A stretch of DNA of 64,000 bases. It comes from Pseudovibrio sp000156235 (GTDB lineage Bacteria > Pseudomonadota > Alphaproteobacteria > Rhizobiales > Stappiaceae). The notes beneath the pieces were generated by a model. The model was not told where the DNA came from. It made no database searches and saw only the letters and a program-made list of their open reading frames with translations. How positions within the stretch are numbered: the first letter of the stretch is position 1; every line of letters starts with the position of its first letter. Positions 7,181 to 16,544 of the stretch are shown here, piece by piece. The position numbers and the translations under genes were made by a program. The stretch spans positions 1 to 64,000 of the forward strand of contig NZ_DS996806.1 in assembly GCF_000156235.1 (NCBI RefSeq). The letters run 5' to 3'.

Positions 7181-10053
7181 TCTGCGAGAGCGTTTATGGC
7201 TCTCTCTAGAGCATCGCGCAGTCCCTCAGGAGGTAGCTTTGCTGCTTCAACATTAGCAGATAACTCTCGCAGTTCCTGAAGGCCTAAGCTGGCGGCGGCG
7301 CTCTTTAATGCGTGCGCTGCTTTCTTTTGTTGTTCAGGTGTTTGAGCGGAAAGTACGTTGTTCAGTAATTGTTTGGATTCTACCTCGAAGAGCTCAACAA
7401 GCTCTGCCAGAGCAGCTTCTCCAAGCATTTCGACATCCTGATCAAGTGTTTCTAGATCAAGCACTTGAGTGTGGTTTGTCGCTGTTTGGGAAGGTTCGCA
7501 TTGTTGGGCGGTGGCTTTGCAATCTTTCTGTAGGACGGAGCGCAAGATCTGGTGAAGCTCTGCTTGCTCAAATGGCTTGGCGAGGAAACCATCCATGCCT
7601 GCTTCTTTGCATTTGTCAGCGTCCACTCCGATGACATGAGCGGTGGTTGCAATAATTGGAGTGCTTGCAAGTGCCGTATCCGCAAGCTTGCGGATTTGTC
7701 GTGTCGCTTCAAGGCCATCCATCTCTGGCATGCTGACATCCATCAGCACAAGGTCTGGTCGTTCACGTTGCAACTGGTCGAGAGCTTCCAATCCGTTATG
7801 GGCTTCGAACACGGACATACCCAGTTTGATCAGCATGCTGCGAAGAATAAAGCGATTGGTTTCAATGTCTTCGGCAATCAGAATTTTTGCAGCGGGAAGG
7901 GCTTCCTGCTCTGAAGCCATTGGTTTTTCTGCTTTGTACTCGCAGGATTCCATAGGGAGTGTGAAAGTGAATGTACTGCCTTTATGAAGTTCACTCTCGA
8001 CTGAAACTGTTCCTTGCATTCCCTTTATCAGCTTATCGCAAATTGCTAGGCCAAGGCCGGTGCCACCATAGCGGCGGCTGGTTGAATCTTCGGCTTGTGA
8101 GAATGCGTCGAACAGAGAGGAAATCTTGTCTTTTGGAATGCCGATGCCACTGTCGATCACTGAGAAGATCAGCTCTGATTGCGTTGAGTTTGCAGTGACT
8201 TGCAGTTGGATGCCGCCGACTTCCGTGAACTTGATTGCGTTGCTGAGGAGGTTAGAGAGCACTTGATAGAGACGTGCCGGATCGCCGAGGCTGCCATCAG
8301 GCACATTGTCTGCCACATGATAGGTGAGGCTCAGGTCTTTCTCCTGTGCCAGAGGGGTGAACAAGGTGATCAGGCGTTCGATGATAGTGTGCACGGAGAA
8401 CGGGATTTGCTCGAAGGTGAGCTGGCCTGCTTCAATCTTTGAGTAATCCAGTATGTCATTGAGAATGCAGAGAAGTACGTTGCCTGACTCTGCGATAGTG
8501 CTTGTCAGGCGTTGTTGCTCGGTATTGAGCTGAGTGTCTTTCAGGAGTGAGGTGGTGCCCAGAATACCGTTCATAGGTGTTCTGATTTCATGGCTCATCG
8601 TCGCCAGGAAGGTGGACTTGGCACGGTTTGCTTCTTCGGCTTGTTTGCGTGCTTTTTCCAGTCGGACAGCTTCTTCTTCGAGCTGCTGGTTGACCTCCAG
8701 CAGCTTTTCCGTGCGGTCTTCAACGAGTTGCTCCAACTCATTCTGATAGCGTTGAAGCTCTTGATTTACCTTCACTTGTTGTTCTTCGAGCTGACCTCGC
8801 ACAACGGCCGTCTGGCGGAACACCTCAAGGGTTTTAGCCATGGTGTGTAGCTCGTCGGAGCCGTAGTCGTTTATGGTAGAGGATAGGTTGCCCGACGCCA
8901 GAGTTGCCATGCCTTCGTGGAGGCGGGAGAGGCGTTTGAGAAGATTGCCCTGAACGTAGAAGTAAACAACTGCGAATGTGACAAGCAAAGAGATCGCAGC
9001 CAGTGCAACAAGTGTGATCTGGCCCGCTGTGATGGCGAGGCCGGAGCCTTTGATAGCTTGGTTGATCCAGTCCTGAGAGGAAGAGGTAATGCGCTCTACG
9101 GCTGATGTCAGCTCAGTACTGTGTTCCGCTGCTTCCTTCGTAAGTGATTCAACTTGCTTATCTAATCGCACCAGTTGCTCGCGAAGTGAAAAGACATCGG
9201 CACCAGATGAACCAATGGTTTCGACCTGTAGTTCCTGAAGAAGCTGTGTTGCCTCTGACTGTCTTCCGGGATCGCTTGCAAAACGGAGGCGACGTTCGAT
9301 GATCCGCCAGGATTGTGCGAAGTCCTGCTTGAGTTGACCGATTTTCGCGATGTCCAACTCACGGGCAACTGTGTTGAGCTTGTGTGTGAGCAGAATGGAG
9401 AGCAGGCGGAGCTCTGTCATGCGCTCTAACTGGTCCAAATTGTCTTCCGAAATGCCATCCAATGCGGCCAGAAGTTGTTCTTCTTCCTGCGTTTCTTCCA
9501 CCAAGTCATAGGTGCGGACGATCGCTGCCATGGAGCGGGTGTAAGCGTTCTCGACCAGCGTTCGGGAGATTTGCGTTAATCTGTCCGAAGTTGTGAGCGC
9601 TTTTGTAAAAGATGCGTTGAAATGTGCTGAAACACGCACACGCTCAGCCATCAGCACCTCTTGCTTCATAGTCACATCGAACAGTGCATTGGCCGCGATA
9701 TTCACCTCATTGAGCTGCGGGCCGAGTATCTCTCGCTGGGTGAGATGGGTGATTTTATTCTGAATGCTGGATTGAGCCTGAGAGAGGCGTCGGCTTTGCT
9801 GAGCGAGCTCTTCCAGATTTTGAACGCGGGCGAGAGACGGCAGGGAGGAGACGACGGCTTTGCTGGTTTCGCTGATCTCTTGTGCGAGGAGGAGGTTGGG
9901 CAGGGCTTCCTGTGTGATGCGGTCATTGGCATCTTCAACGGCACTGAAGCCGAGCCAACCGGTGCTGGCAGAGAGCAGCATACATAAAACGATGGCGCCA
10001 AACGCCAATAAAAGCCGCCCTCTGATGCCCATCGCAATCATCGTGTCATCCAC
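7147..10053 (-). CDS. torS: hybrid sensor histidine kinase TorS
   Basis: 968-residue unorthodox kinase for TMAO respiration. Order: TM1 (about 10-30), long helical periplasmic sensor, TM2 (about 345-367), HAMP, coiled coil, HisKA with His488 in TMSHEIRTPMNG, HATPase (N box QVLSNLLSNAIKF), receiver with Asp772 in LVLMDVSMPEMDG, and HPt with His914 in AAHALKSAAASLG. This His-Asp-His layout matches E. coli TorS, which senses TMAO through TorT and phosphorylates TorR. It is transcribed toward torR, and the two reading frames overlap tail to tail. The ATG at 10053 is used; Met8 is an alternative. Its promoter lies in the 10054-10229 spacer, not resolved. Confidence 0.92.
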   Translation of the reverse strand: MDDTMIAMGIRGRLLLAFGAIVLCMLLSASTGWLGFSAVEDANDRITQEALPNLLLAQEISETSKAVVSSLPSLARVQNLEELAQQSRRLSQAQSSIQNKITHLTQREILGPQLNEVNIAANALFDVTMKQEVLMAERVRVSAHFNASFTKALTTSDRLTQISRTLVENAYTRSMAAIVRTYDLVEETQEEEQLLAALDGISEDNLDQLERMTELRLLSILLTHKLNTVARELDIAKIGQLKQDFAQSWRIIERRLRFASDPGRQSEATQLLQELQVETIGSSGADVFSLREQLVRLDKQVESLTKEAAEHSTELTSAVERITSSSQDWINQAIKGSGLAITAGQITLVALAAISLLVTFAVVYFYVQGNLLKRLSRLHEGMATLASGNLSSTINDYGSDELHTMAKTLEVFRQTAVVRGQLEEQQVKVNQELQRYQNELEQLVEDRTEKLLEVNQQLEEEAVRLEKARKQAEEANRAKSTFLATMSHEIRTPMNGILGTTSLLKDTQLNTEQQRLTSTIAESGNVLLCILNDILDYSKIEAGQLTFEQIPFSVHTIIERLITLFTPLAQEKDLSLTYHVADNVPDGSLGDPARLYQVLSNLLSNAIKFTEVGGIQLQVTANSTQSELIFSVIDSGIGIPKDKISSLFDAFSQAEDSTSRRYGGTGLGLAICDKLIKGMQGTVSVESELHKGSTFTFTLPMESCEYKAEKPMASEQEALPAAKILIAEDIETNRFILRSMLIKLGMSVFEAHNGLEALDQLQRERPDLVLMDVSMPEMDGLEATRQIRKLADTALASTPIIATTAHVIGVDADKCKEAGMDGFLAKPFEQAELHQILRSVLQKDCKATAQQCEPSQTATNHTQVLDLETLDQDVEMLGEAALAELVELFEVESKQLLNNVLSAQTPEQQKKAAHALKSAAASLGLQELRELSANVEAAKLPPEGLRDALERAINALADYKASTLSAKI

Positions 10054-10229
10054 CTGTTCCTCATCATCCCTGACTATCTGCGAGGAGGGGATAAGGGCAA
10101 CTCTCTACATAGCCGCAAGACAACATGTCTCAGGGGGAGAGCTTGTCCCAATACTCGGGTATGGTCTCCTTATGCCTTGCGCCCTACTTTTTTGGAAATC
10201 AATGAGTTCCTTTGAAGGGAGAGCGAGAG

Positions 10230-11753
10230 ATGAGAGTGCGGTTGGTGTTGGGGGATCAGCTGAGTTTGTCGCTTTCCAGTTTGCGGGACGCGGAGCCGGG
10301 TGTGGATGTGATTTTGATGGCGGAGGTGCGTGAAGAGGCAACGTATGTCCGTCATCATAAGAAGAAGATTGCGTTTCTGTTTTCGGCCATGCGGCACTTT
10401 GCGGAGGAGCTAAAATTACTCGGATATCGCGTTGTTTATAGGAAGTACGACTGCGCTGAGAATACGGGCAGTTTGTTTGGGGAAGTTCTTCGACTGACGA
10501 AGGAAGAAGCTGTCGCCGGTGTCATTGTGACAAAGCCGGGAGAATACCGGCTGCTGCACGGCATGGAGAGTTGGCAGGAGCGGCTGGGTGTTCCAGTGGA
10601 GCTTCGGGACGATGATCGGTTTCTTTGCAGCTCAGATGAGTTTCAGCGCTGGGCCTCTGGTCGCAAGAGTTTGCGGCTGGAGTACTTTTATCGCGATATG
10701 CGCCGGCAGCATGCGGTTTTGATGGATGGTGACAAGCCGCTGGGTGGGCAGTGGAACTTTGATCACGACAACCGCAAGAGTGCTCCGGATGCACTGGAGG
10801 TGCCAGAACCCTTTGCTGCTGAACCTGATGAGATCACGAAAGAGGTATTGGCGCTGGTGGATGAGGCGTTTCCGGATCACTTCGGAGACCTGCTGCCCTT
10901 CTTCTTTGCCGTTACCCGTCAAGATGCGCTGAAGGTGCTGGATCAGTTTGTTGCTGAGCGACTTGGCAAGTTTGGTGATTATCAGGATGCGATGGTTCAG
11001 GGGGAGCCCTGGATGTTTCACAGCCACATCAGCTTCTATCTCAATTGCGGCTTGTTGCTGCCGATGGAGTGTGTGAGGGCAGCGGAGCGTGCTTACTTTG
11101 AAGGGCGCGCGCCGTTGAACTCCGTTGAGGGCTTCATTCGCCAGATTGTCGGATGGCGTGAGTTTATCCGGGGGATCTACTGGCTCAATATGCCCGAGTA
11201 TGCCGAGCTGAACTACTTTGATGCTTCACGAAATCTGCCAGAGTTTTACTGGAGCGGTGAGACGCAGATGAACTGCCTGCGCCAGTGTATTGCGGAGACC
11301 AAATCCAATGCCTATGCGCATCATATCCAGCGTTTGATGGTGATTGGGAATTTTTCGCTACTTGCTGGATTAGCACCCAAACAAGTGAGTGAATGGTATC
11401 TTGCTGTTTATGCAGATGCTTATGAGTGGGTGGAGTTGCCCAATGTGAGTGGTATGATCCTGTTTGCTGATGGCGGGATTTTCGCTTCAAAACCTTATGC
11501 AGCCAGCGGTGCTTATATCAACCGCATGTCCAATTACTGCCAGCATTGCTCTTATTCCGTCTCTGCCAAGACCGGCGAGAAGGCTTGTCCCTTCAACTAT
11601 CTTTACTGGAACTTTCTGGAGAAGAACCAGGAGAAACTGCGAGGAAATCCGCGGGTTTCGATGATCTATCGCAGCTGGGATAAGATGAGCGACGCGAAGA
11701 AGGACCAGATTAAGCAGGATAGCCAACGGTTCTTTGCTGAGCTGGATGCTTAG
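10230..11753 (+). CDS. phrB: Fe-S cluster photolyase (FeS-BCP / PhrB-like)
   Basis: 507-residue cryptochrome/photolyase of the iron-sulfur bacterial group, predicted to repair (6-4) photoproducts with FAD in visible light. The N-terminal alpha/beta domain begins RLVLGDQLS. In the C-terminal half a Cys in NCLRQC and the trio in YCQHCSY and KACPFNY supply the 4Fe-4S ligands typical of this family. The ATG at 10230 follows GGGAGAG; an in-frame ATG 18 bases earlier is less well placed. It is followed by an SDR gene after 53 bp. Photolyases are common in ECF11/ChrR regulons, but no TGATCC-type promoter was found in front of this gene. Confidence 0.9.
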   Translation: MRVRLVLGDQLSLSLSSLRDAEPGVDVILMAEVREEATYVRHHKKKIAFLFSAMRHFAEELKLLGYRVVYRKYDCAENTGSLFGEVLRLTKEEAVAGVIVTKPGEYRLLHGMESWQERLGVPVELRDDDRFLCSSDEFQRWASGRKSLRLEYFYRDMRRQHAVLMDGDKPLGGQWNFDHDNRKSAPDALEVPEPFAAEPDEITKEVLALVDEAFPDHFGDLLPFFFAVTRQDALKVLDQFVAERLGKFGDYQDAMVQGEPWMFHSHISFYLNCGLLLPMECVRAAERAYFEGRAPLNSVEGFIRQIVGWREFIRGIYWLNMPEYAELNYFDASRNLPEFYWSGETQMNCLRQCIAETKSNAYAHHIQRLMVIGNFSLLAGLAPKQVSEWYLAVYADAYEWVELPNVSGMILFADGGIFASKPYAASGAYINRMSNYCQHCSYSVSAKTGEKACPFNYLYWNFLEKNQEKLRGNPRVSMIYRSWDKMSDAKKDQIKQDSQRFFAELDA

Positions 11754-11806
11754 TAGACGTGATCTGAAAACTGTTGGGTAGCGTAAGAGCAGACAGAGAG
11801 GGCGTT

Positions 11807-12559
11807 ATGGCAGAACATCAAAAGCTTGTCTGGATTATTGGAGCGAGTTCCGGCATCGGAGCCAGTCTTGCTCAGCTTTATGCGCAGTTTGGTTGGCGTG
11901 TTGCGGTGAGTGCGCGAAATGAGCAGAAGCTTAAAGAGCTTGCTCAGGATACAACTCAGCTCGACGTAGTCCCGCTGGATGTGACTGACAGTGGCCAGAT
12001 TACTGCTGTGATCCAGCAGTTTCATGATGCAGGGAAGCTGCCGGATCTTACGGTGTACTGTTCTGGCCTCTATTATCCCGGCGGCATTGATGTGCTGACG
12101 GAAGAGCATTCTATAGCCTCTATGGATACCAACTATTTCGGCGCTGTTCGTGTGATTGAGAAGCTGTTTCCTTTGCTGAAAGAGCAAGGAAACGGGCACA
12201 TTGCGATCATCAGCTCCCTGAGTGGGTATTGTGGTCTTCCAGAGGCTGCGTGTTATGGGCCGACGAAAGCAGCGCTGATCAATCTTTGTGAGAGCCTGAA
12301 ACCTGATTTTGATCGGGTCGGACTTGAGCTTTCATTGGTCAACCCCGGCTTTGTGAAAACGCCAATGACGGACAAGAACACGTTCGATATGCCGTTTCTT
12401 CTTACACCTGAGCAAGCGGCTAAGGATATTTATAAGGGGCTTCAGCGGAAGTCGTTTGAAGTCTACTTCCCGTTCCGTCTGGGTGCCACCATGAAGGTGC
12501 TGCGGATGCTGCCTTACGCTCTCTACTTTCCCGTCATGAGAAGGATGAGTAAGAGATGA
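11807..12559 (+). CDS. short-chain dehydrogenase/reductase
   Basis: 250-residue classical SDR with the nucleotide-binding GASSGIG motif near residue 11, the active-site serine in ISSLSG and the catalytic pair in YGPTK. The C-terminal part is hydrophobic and basic (LPYALYFPVMRRMSKR), suggesting membrane contact and perhaps a lipid substrate. Start at 11807 is chosen for GAGGG upstream; the frame is open 33 bases further. Its stop overlaps the next start (ATGA). SDR genes are recurrent members of RpoE-ChrR clusters in alphaproteobacteria. The substrate is unknown. Confidence 0.85.
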   Translation: MAEHQKLVWIIGASSGIGASLAQLYAQFGWRVAVSARNEQKLKELAQDTTQLDVVPLDVTDSGQITAVIQQFHDAGKLPDLTVYCSGLYYPGGIDVLTEEHSIASMDTNYFGAVRVIEKLFPLLKEQGNGHIAIISSLSGYCGLPEAACYGPTKAALINLCESLKPDFDRVGLELSLVNPGFVKTPMTDKNTFDMPFLLTPEQAAKDIYKGLQRKSFEVYFPFRLGATMKVLRMLPYALYFPVMRRMSKR

Positions 12560-12993
12560 CCGAGAGAGCTGAACTGGAGAGTACTGCCCGGCAGTATGCG
12601 CTTTTCTTTGAAAACGTAACGCCAGAGCGCATCAAAGAGGTTCATGAGCTCATCAGTAATGATGTGCACTTCATCGATCCGTTTAATGATGTGAAGGGCC
12701 GCGAGAACTTTGAGAAGGTCTTTCACAAGATGTACGAGGATGTCCAGGAGCCTCGGTTCAAGATCCTCGATCTGGCGTGGTCCGGTGACCTGTGCTTTAT
12801 GCGATGGGATTTTACCTGCAAGCAAAAGCATCTGGGGAACTGGAGCGTTCGGGGACTCACTGAGGTGCATTTTGATGCGCAAGGCAAGGTGAGTGCGCAC
12901 TACGATTATTGGGATGCATCGCGGCATTTCTATCGCAAACTGCCGATTGTTGGGGCGATGATTAAGTGGATCGCGTCCAGAGCTGCTATCTAA
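12556..12993 (+). CDS. SnoaL-like / NTF2-fold protein
   Basis: 145-residue protein of the SnoaL/nuclear transport factor 2 fold, recognisable from the N-terminal helix followed by VHFIDPFNDVKG and the VSAHYDYWDASRHFY strand near the end. These cone-shaped domains act as small isomerases, hydrolases or ligand binders; no catalytic assignment is possible. It is translationally coupled to the SDR gene by an ATGA overlap and followed directly by a strong terminator, so photolyase-SDR-SnoaL is probably one transcript. Confidence 0.75.
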   Translation: MTERAELESTARQYALFFENVTPERIKEVHELISNDVHFIDPFNDVKGRENFEKVFHKMYEDVQEPRFKILDLAWSGDLCFMRWDFTCKQKHLGNWSVRGLTEVHFDAQGKVSAHYDYWDASRHFYRKLPIVGAMIKWIASRAAI

Positions 12994-12999
12994 GGGATG

Positions 13000-13027
13000 A
13001 GTTGGGCCGGTGTGGCCCAACTTTTTT
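13000..13027 (+). terminator. rho-independent terminator
   Basis: A 9-bp perfect stem (AGTTGGGCC 13000-13008 with GGCCCAACT 13014-13022), 5-nt loop and a run of six T. It ends the photolyase-SDR-SnoaL transcript on the plus strand. The minus strand has no T run after it, so it should not stop the convergent cfa transcript efficiently. Confidence 0.9.
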
Positions 13028-13032
13028 GGCTA

Positions 13033-14277
13033 TTAAGCTGGCTTCTTAATCTGAAACAGACCTACATTGATGGTGCCTTGGGCAAAGCCTGCTTCGCAAT
13101 AGGCGAGATAGTAATGCCACATGCGCTTGAAGCGACTGTCATATCCAAGCTTTGAGATTTCTGACCAGTTCTGGAAGAACGCTTTTCTCCATCGCACCAG
13201 AGTCTGCTCATAGTCGGCGCCAAAGAACTCGCGGGTGACCAGTTCCAGTTTCTGTTCTTCTATTTTCCGCGCCATTTCGCGAGCAGAAGGAAGCAACCCT
13301 CCCGGGAAAATGTAGCGCTGAATGAAGTCAACGTTTTTGCGGTAGGTATGGAATTTGTCATCGGCAATCAGGATTGCCTGAATGACGGCTGTCCCGCCGG
13401 GCTTTAGCCGGGACTTCAGCTTTTCGAAGTAGCTGTTCCAGTTTTCCTCTCCGACTGCTTCGATCATCTCAATAGAGACGATGGCGTCGTATTGGCCGTC
13501 GGTCTCTCTATAATCTCTCAGCTCAAAAGAAGCGTTGCCGTTTGTTTGTTGGGACTGAAGGCGAGACTGGGCAAACTTCAGTTGCTCCTGTGACAGTGTG
13601 ATGCCGTGAACGTTTCGTCCGGATTGGCAGGCATGTTCTGCAAACCCGCCCCAGCCACAACCGATTTCGAGGATCTTTTGATCTGGCTTGGTGTTGGTCA
13701 GTTGCAGGACACGGTCATATTTTCTGCGCTGGGCCTCATGCAAGGGTTCGTGCTGTTGCAGTTTGTAGGCAGAAGAATAGGTCATGGTTTCGTCCAGCCA
13801 GTGGCTGTAGAAATCATTGCCCAGGTCGTAATGGAACGCGATGTTGCGTTTGCTGCCTGCAAGTGTGTTTGCATTTGCCAGATGGCGCAGGCGTGCGAGG
13901 GCTCGTGAGAAAACACCACGTTTTGTGATAGATTGCATGATGTGTTGGTTCGCAACCAGCAAATCAAACAGGGAGCGAAGATTACTGCACCGCCAGTCTT
14001 CTTCCAAATACCCTTCGGCAAGAGCCAGAGAGTTTCCGGAGAGAAGCCGCCACAACAGGCGGGTGCGTAGGATCTTTACGGTGACGATGGGGCCGTGATT
14101 GGCTTGGTTTCCATAGGTCAGTAACTGGCCGTTGGGCAGAACAACACCGAGATGGCCTTCTTTGAGTTTGCTGAGCATAGGATCCAGCAGGGACTTCCAA
14201 AGTCTGGAGGTCAGGTTGAGATCCGTCATACTGGCGCCTGCCAATGGACTGAGGGAGGAGTTGTCTCTGAGTGTCAT
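13033..14277 (-). CDS. cfa: cyclopropane-fatty-acyl-phospholipid synthase family methyltransferase
   Basis: 414-residue SAM-dependent enzyme of the CFA synthase family, which adds a methylene group to unsaturated acyl chains of membrane phospholipids. The SAM-binding motif is KILEIGCGWGGFAEHA and a second family segment is FIQRYIFPGG. It is the third gene of a minus-strand operon and its ATG overlaps the stop of the DUF1365 gene by ATGA. In Rhodobacter sphaeroides a cfa homologue next to DUF1365 belongs to the singlet-oxygen RpoE regulon; the same role is inferred here from context and from the shared promoter at 16497-16527. Confidence 0.9.
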   Translation of the reverse strand: MTLRDNSSLSPLAGASMTDLNLTSRLWKSLLDPMLSKLKEGHLGVVLPNGQLLTYGNQANHGPIVTVKILRTRLLWRLLSGNSLALAEGYLEEDWRCSNLRSLFDLLVANQHIMQSITKRGVFSRALARLRHLANANTLAGSKRNIAFHYDLGNDFYSHWLDETMTYSSAYKLQQHEPLHEAQRRKYDRVLQLTNTKPDQKILEIGCGWGGFAEHACQSGRNVHGITLSQEQLKFAQSRLQSQQTNGNASFELRDYRETDGQYDAIVSIEMIEAVGEENWNSYFEKLKSRLKPGGTAVIQAILIADDKFHTYRKNVDFIQRYIFPGGLLPSAREMARKIEEQKLELVTREFFGADYEQTLVRWRKAFFQNWSEISKLGYDSRFKRMWHYYLAYCEAGFAQGTINVGLFQIKKPA

Positions 14278-15134
14278 GGGTGTCTCCCTGAGTTTGCTTT
14301 GATTTTTTTGAGTGCAGGGCCTTGCTTATGCATGCCTGTTACGATGGAAGCGGGTGGAGTAGGGCGCTTGTAAAACTTGGCGCCTTTGATCCAGAGCTTA
14401 AGCGCTTCATAATGGATCAATCCCAATATCTTGGCGGAGTTCTGGAAGTAGCGAAGCCCGATTGCCAAGAGGCGGGCTGTTGTTGCAGGTTGCTCCTTGC
14501 CCTGAAAACTTGCCGTTAGTACGGGTGCGCTTTCCTGAGTGAGGCGGATAATGAGTGAAACATCATCTGCTGGTGGGCGCGCTATGAAGTGATAGTGGCC
14601 GGTCAGCTCCAGAAACGGAGAGACATGGAAGTTTTTTGGGCATGAGTGCCGGAACACAGGCTGAATGCCTTGAGCTTCAGATGTATCGATCTCGACGGCG
14701 TAGTGATGCATATCTCCAAAGGTGTTTCTGACCTGATACAGGATCGCTTGCAGCTTCTCCTTGGAGTAGCAGTAGAACACACTGATCGGATTGAAGGCTC
14801 TTCCCAAAAATCTGGGGTAAGCGAGCAGTTGGATCTTGTCCGGGAACGTATCAATCTTTGCCTGTTTCAGGACTGCTTCTACATACCCTCGCAGGTCTGT
14901 ATGGCCGCTCTCCATGTGATCTGACGGGTGGAAGCTGAAGAGGTTGAAACGGCCAACGGACAAAAGCGAAGACATCTGGTCCATGTCCTGCAATCGGTCG
15001 ATGTCGATTGAGAAGGACAGAGCCTTGTAACTCAGCTTGTGTTTGATCTTGTCATGACGACAGTGCACTACATCGCCCAGATAAATTTTGAGCGGTGTGT
15101 TTTCTGCTTTATGCTGTCGTCTGGTCAGGATCAT
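14274..15134 (-). CDS. DUF1365 domain protein
   Basis: 286-residue DUF1365 protein with the family segments YLGDVVHCRH at the N terminus, YPRFLGRAFNPISVFYCY in the middle and the His-rich FGDMHHYAVE. No reaction is established for the family; it is nearly always beside CFA synthases and FAD amine-oxidase-like proteins and is thought to act in membrane lipid modification. The start at 15134 overlaps the stop of the upstream FAD gene (GAATGA), which fits the tight coupling of the whole operon; a further 11 codons upstream are open. Confidence 0.85.
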   Translation of the reverse strand: MILTRRQHKAENTPLKIYLGDVVHCRHDKIKHKLSYKALSFSIDIDRLQDMDQMSSLLSVGRFNLFSFHPSDHMESGHTDLRGYVEAVLKQAKIDTFPDKIQLLAYPRFLGRAFNPISVFYCYSKEKLQAILYQVRNTFGDMHHYAVEIDTSEAQGIQPVFRHSCPKNFHVSPFLELTGHYHFIARPPADDVSLIIRLTQESAPVLTASFQGKEQPATTARLLAIGLRYFQNSAKILGLIHYEALKLWIKGAKFYKRPTPPASIVTGMHKQGPALKKIKANSGRHP

Positions 15135-16471
15135 TCCGCCGCCTCCTGCTGGCCGCCAAACTGCCAATCCTCAGGTAAGCCAATGCGACCGTTCGGATTA
15201 TCGCAGTCCCAAGGGCGTTTCACATCTCCAAGTGCTTCGGCCACAGCGAGGCCGGACTGAAGTCCATCCTCGTGGAAGCCGTAACCGAGATATGCGCCGC
15301 AGAACCAAGTGCGTCGCTCGCCCTGTATCTGCCAGAGTTGCTTTTGAGCTGTGAGCGCTGTCTGATCAAACACAGGGTGCGCGTAGTGGAAGGTGCGCAA
15401 TATGGACCCGGTTGCTGGCTGATGGTTGGGGTTGAGGGTGACAAACACATCTTCAGTGGTGTTCAGCTGTTGAAGTGCGTTCATCCAATAGGTCACACAA
15501 AGGGCGTTGTTGCCCATTTGTGAGCCGATGAAGTTCCATGCTGACCACGTTGCTTTGCGCTTTGGCATGAGCGATTTATCGCGGTGCAAGATGGCGATGT
15601 TGCGCTGATAACGAATTGAGCCAAGGATCTTTCGCTCTGCGTTGGATGCATTGCCTTTCGCATTCAGGATTGCCAGCGCCTGATCTGAGTGACAGGCAAA
15701 GACCACGTGATCGTAGGTGTCGACCTGACCATTTCTGGAGAAGATGGTCACAGATCCGGGCTTACGCTGCACATCTGAGATATTGGCATTCAGGATGATC
15801 TTGCCGGAAATCTCCGCTGCCAGTTTCTCTACGTAGTTGCGAGAACCACCTGTTACCGTGCGCCATTGTGGTCGGTCTTTCAGTTGGAGAAGACCGTGGT
15901 TGTTGCAAAAGCCAATGAAGGTCTGGAATGGGAATGCAAGCAGTTGCGCTGGTGGCATGGACCAGATCGCCGCTCCCATTGGAAGGAGATGATCGTTGAT
16001 GAACGTTTTTGAGTAGTTGTTTTGCGAGAGATAGCTGCCGAGCGTAGTTGTCTCGTACTCTGCTTTGGCTGCATCTTCTGGGGCGTCTTTATAAAACCGC
16101 AGAGTTTCAGCGATCATGCGCAGGAAAGACGGCCGTAGAAGATTGGTCTTTTGAGCGAACAGCCCTTTCAGTCCCGAACCAGAGTATTCTTGCAGTCCCT
16201 CGTTGAGGGAGACCGCAAACGACATTTCTGTAGAATTGGTGTCGACGTTGATGTGATTGAAGAGAGCAGTGAGGTTTGGGTAGGTGCGTTGGTTGTAGAC
16301 AATGAAACCAGTGTCTACAGCAACTTCAACATCGTTGATAACTGGATGCTGGGTGTTGGCATGACCACCGAGGCGATCGTCCTTCTCATAGATGTCTACC
16401 TGATGCTTTTGGGAAAGAAGCCAGGCGGCTGAGAGGCCGGAAATTCCACTCCCAATCACTGCTATTTTCAT
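15131..16471 (-). CDS. FAD-dependent oxidoreductase (amine oxidase-like)
   Basis: 446-residue flavoprotein of the NAD(P)-binding/amine oxidase superfamily. It opens with the FAD-binding MKIAVIGSGISGLSAAWLL, followed by VDIYEKDDRLGGHANT, and ends with a second flavin-contact segment WFCGAYLGYGFHEDGLQSG. It is the promoter-proximal gene of the FAD-DUF1365-cfa operon. The frame is open to 16588, but an ECF-type promoter maps at 16527-16497 and requires a downstream start, so ATG 16471 is chosen; this gives a leader of roughly 24 bases. The family is linked to lipid desaturation or oxidation by context only. Confidence 0.88.
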   Translation of the reverse strand: MKIAVIGSGISGLSAAWLLSQKHQVDIYEKDDRLGGHANTQHPVINDVEVAVDTGFIVYNQRTYPNLTALFNHINVDTNSTEMSFAVSLNEGLQEYSGSGLKGLFAQKTNLLRPSFLRMIAETLRFYKDAPEDAAKAEYETTTLGSYLSQNNYSKTFINDHLLPMGAAIWSMPPAQLLAFPFQTFIGFCNNHGLLQLKDRPQWRTVTGGSRNYVEKLAAEISGKIILNANISDVQRKPGSVTIFSRNGQVDTYDHVVFACHSDQALAILNAKGNASNAERKILGSIRYQRNIAILHRDKSLMPKRKATWSAWNFIGSQMGNNALCVTYWMNALQQLNTTEDVFVTLNPNHQPATGSILRTFHYAHPVFDQTALTAQKQLWQIQGERRTWFCGAYLGYGFHEDGLQSGLAVAEALGDVKRPWDCDNPNGRIGLPEDWQFGGQQEAAE

Positions 16472-16496
16472 TGCTTTCGTCCAATCTAAAGTTTCT

Positions 16497-16527
16497 CTTT
16501 TTAGGAGCGCTGATTGGAAATGGATCA
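16497..16527 (-). promoter_or_regulatory. ECF11-type promoter of the FAD-DUF1365-cfa operon
   Basis: On the minus strand TGATCC (16527-16522) is followed by exactly 18 bases and TAAAAAG (16503-16497). This equals the plus-strand promoter of the sigma gene base for base in both boxes. TGATCC with a TA-containing -10 is the known recognition pattern of RpoE/ECF11 factors that pair with ChrR. Confidence 0.85.
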
Positions 16528-16544
16528 CCCTAGGCAGGAAAAAG

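Noticed and set aside
10054..10229. ECF11-type promoter before the photolyase gene
   Set aside because: No TGATCC is present, and TCATCC at about 10064 has no TA element at the required 18-base spacing.
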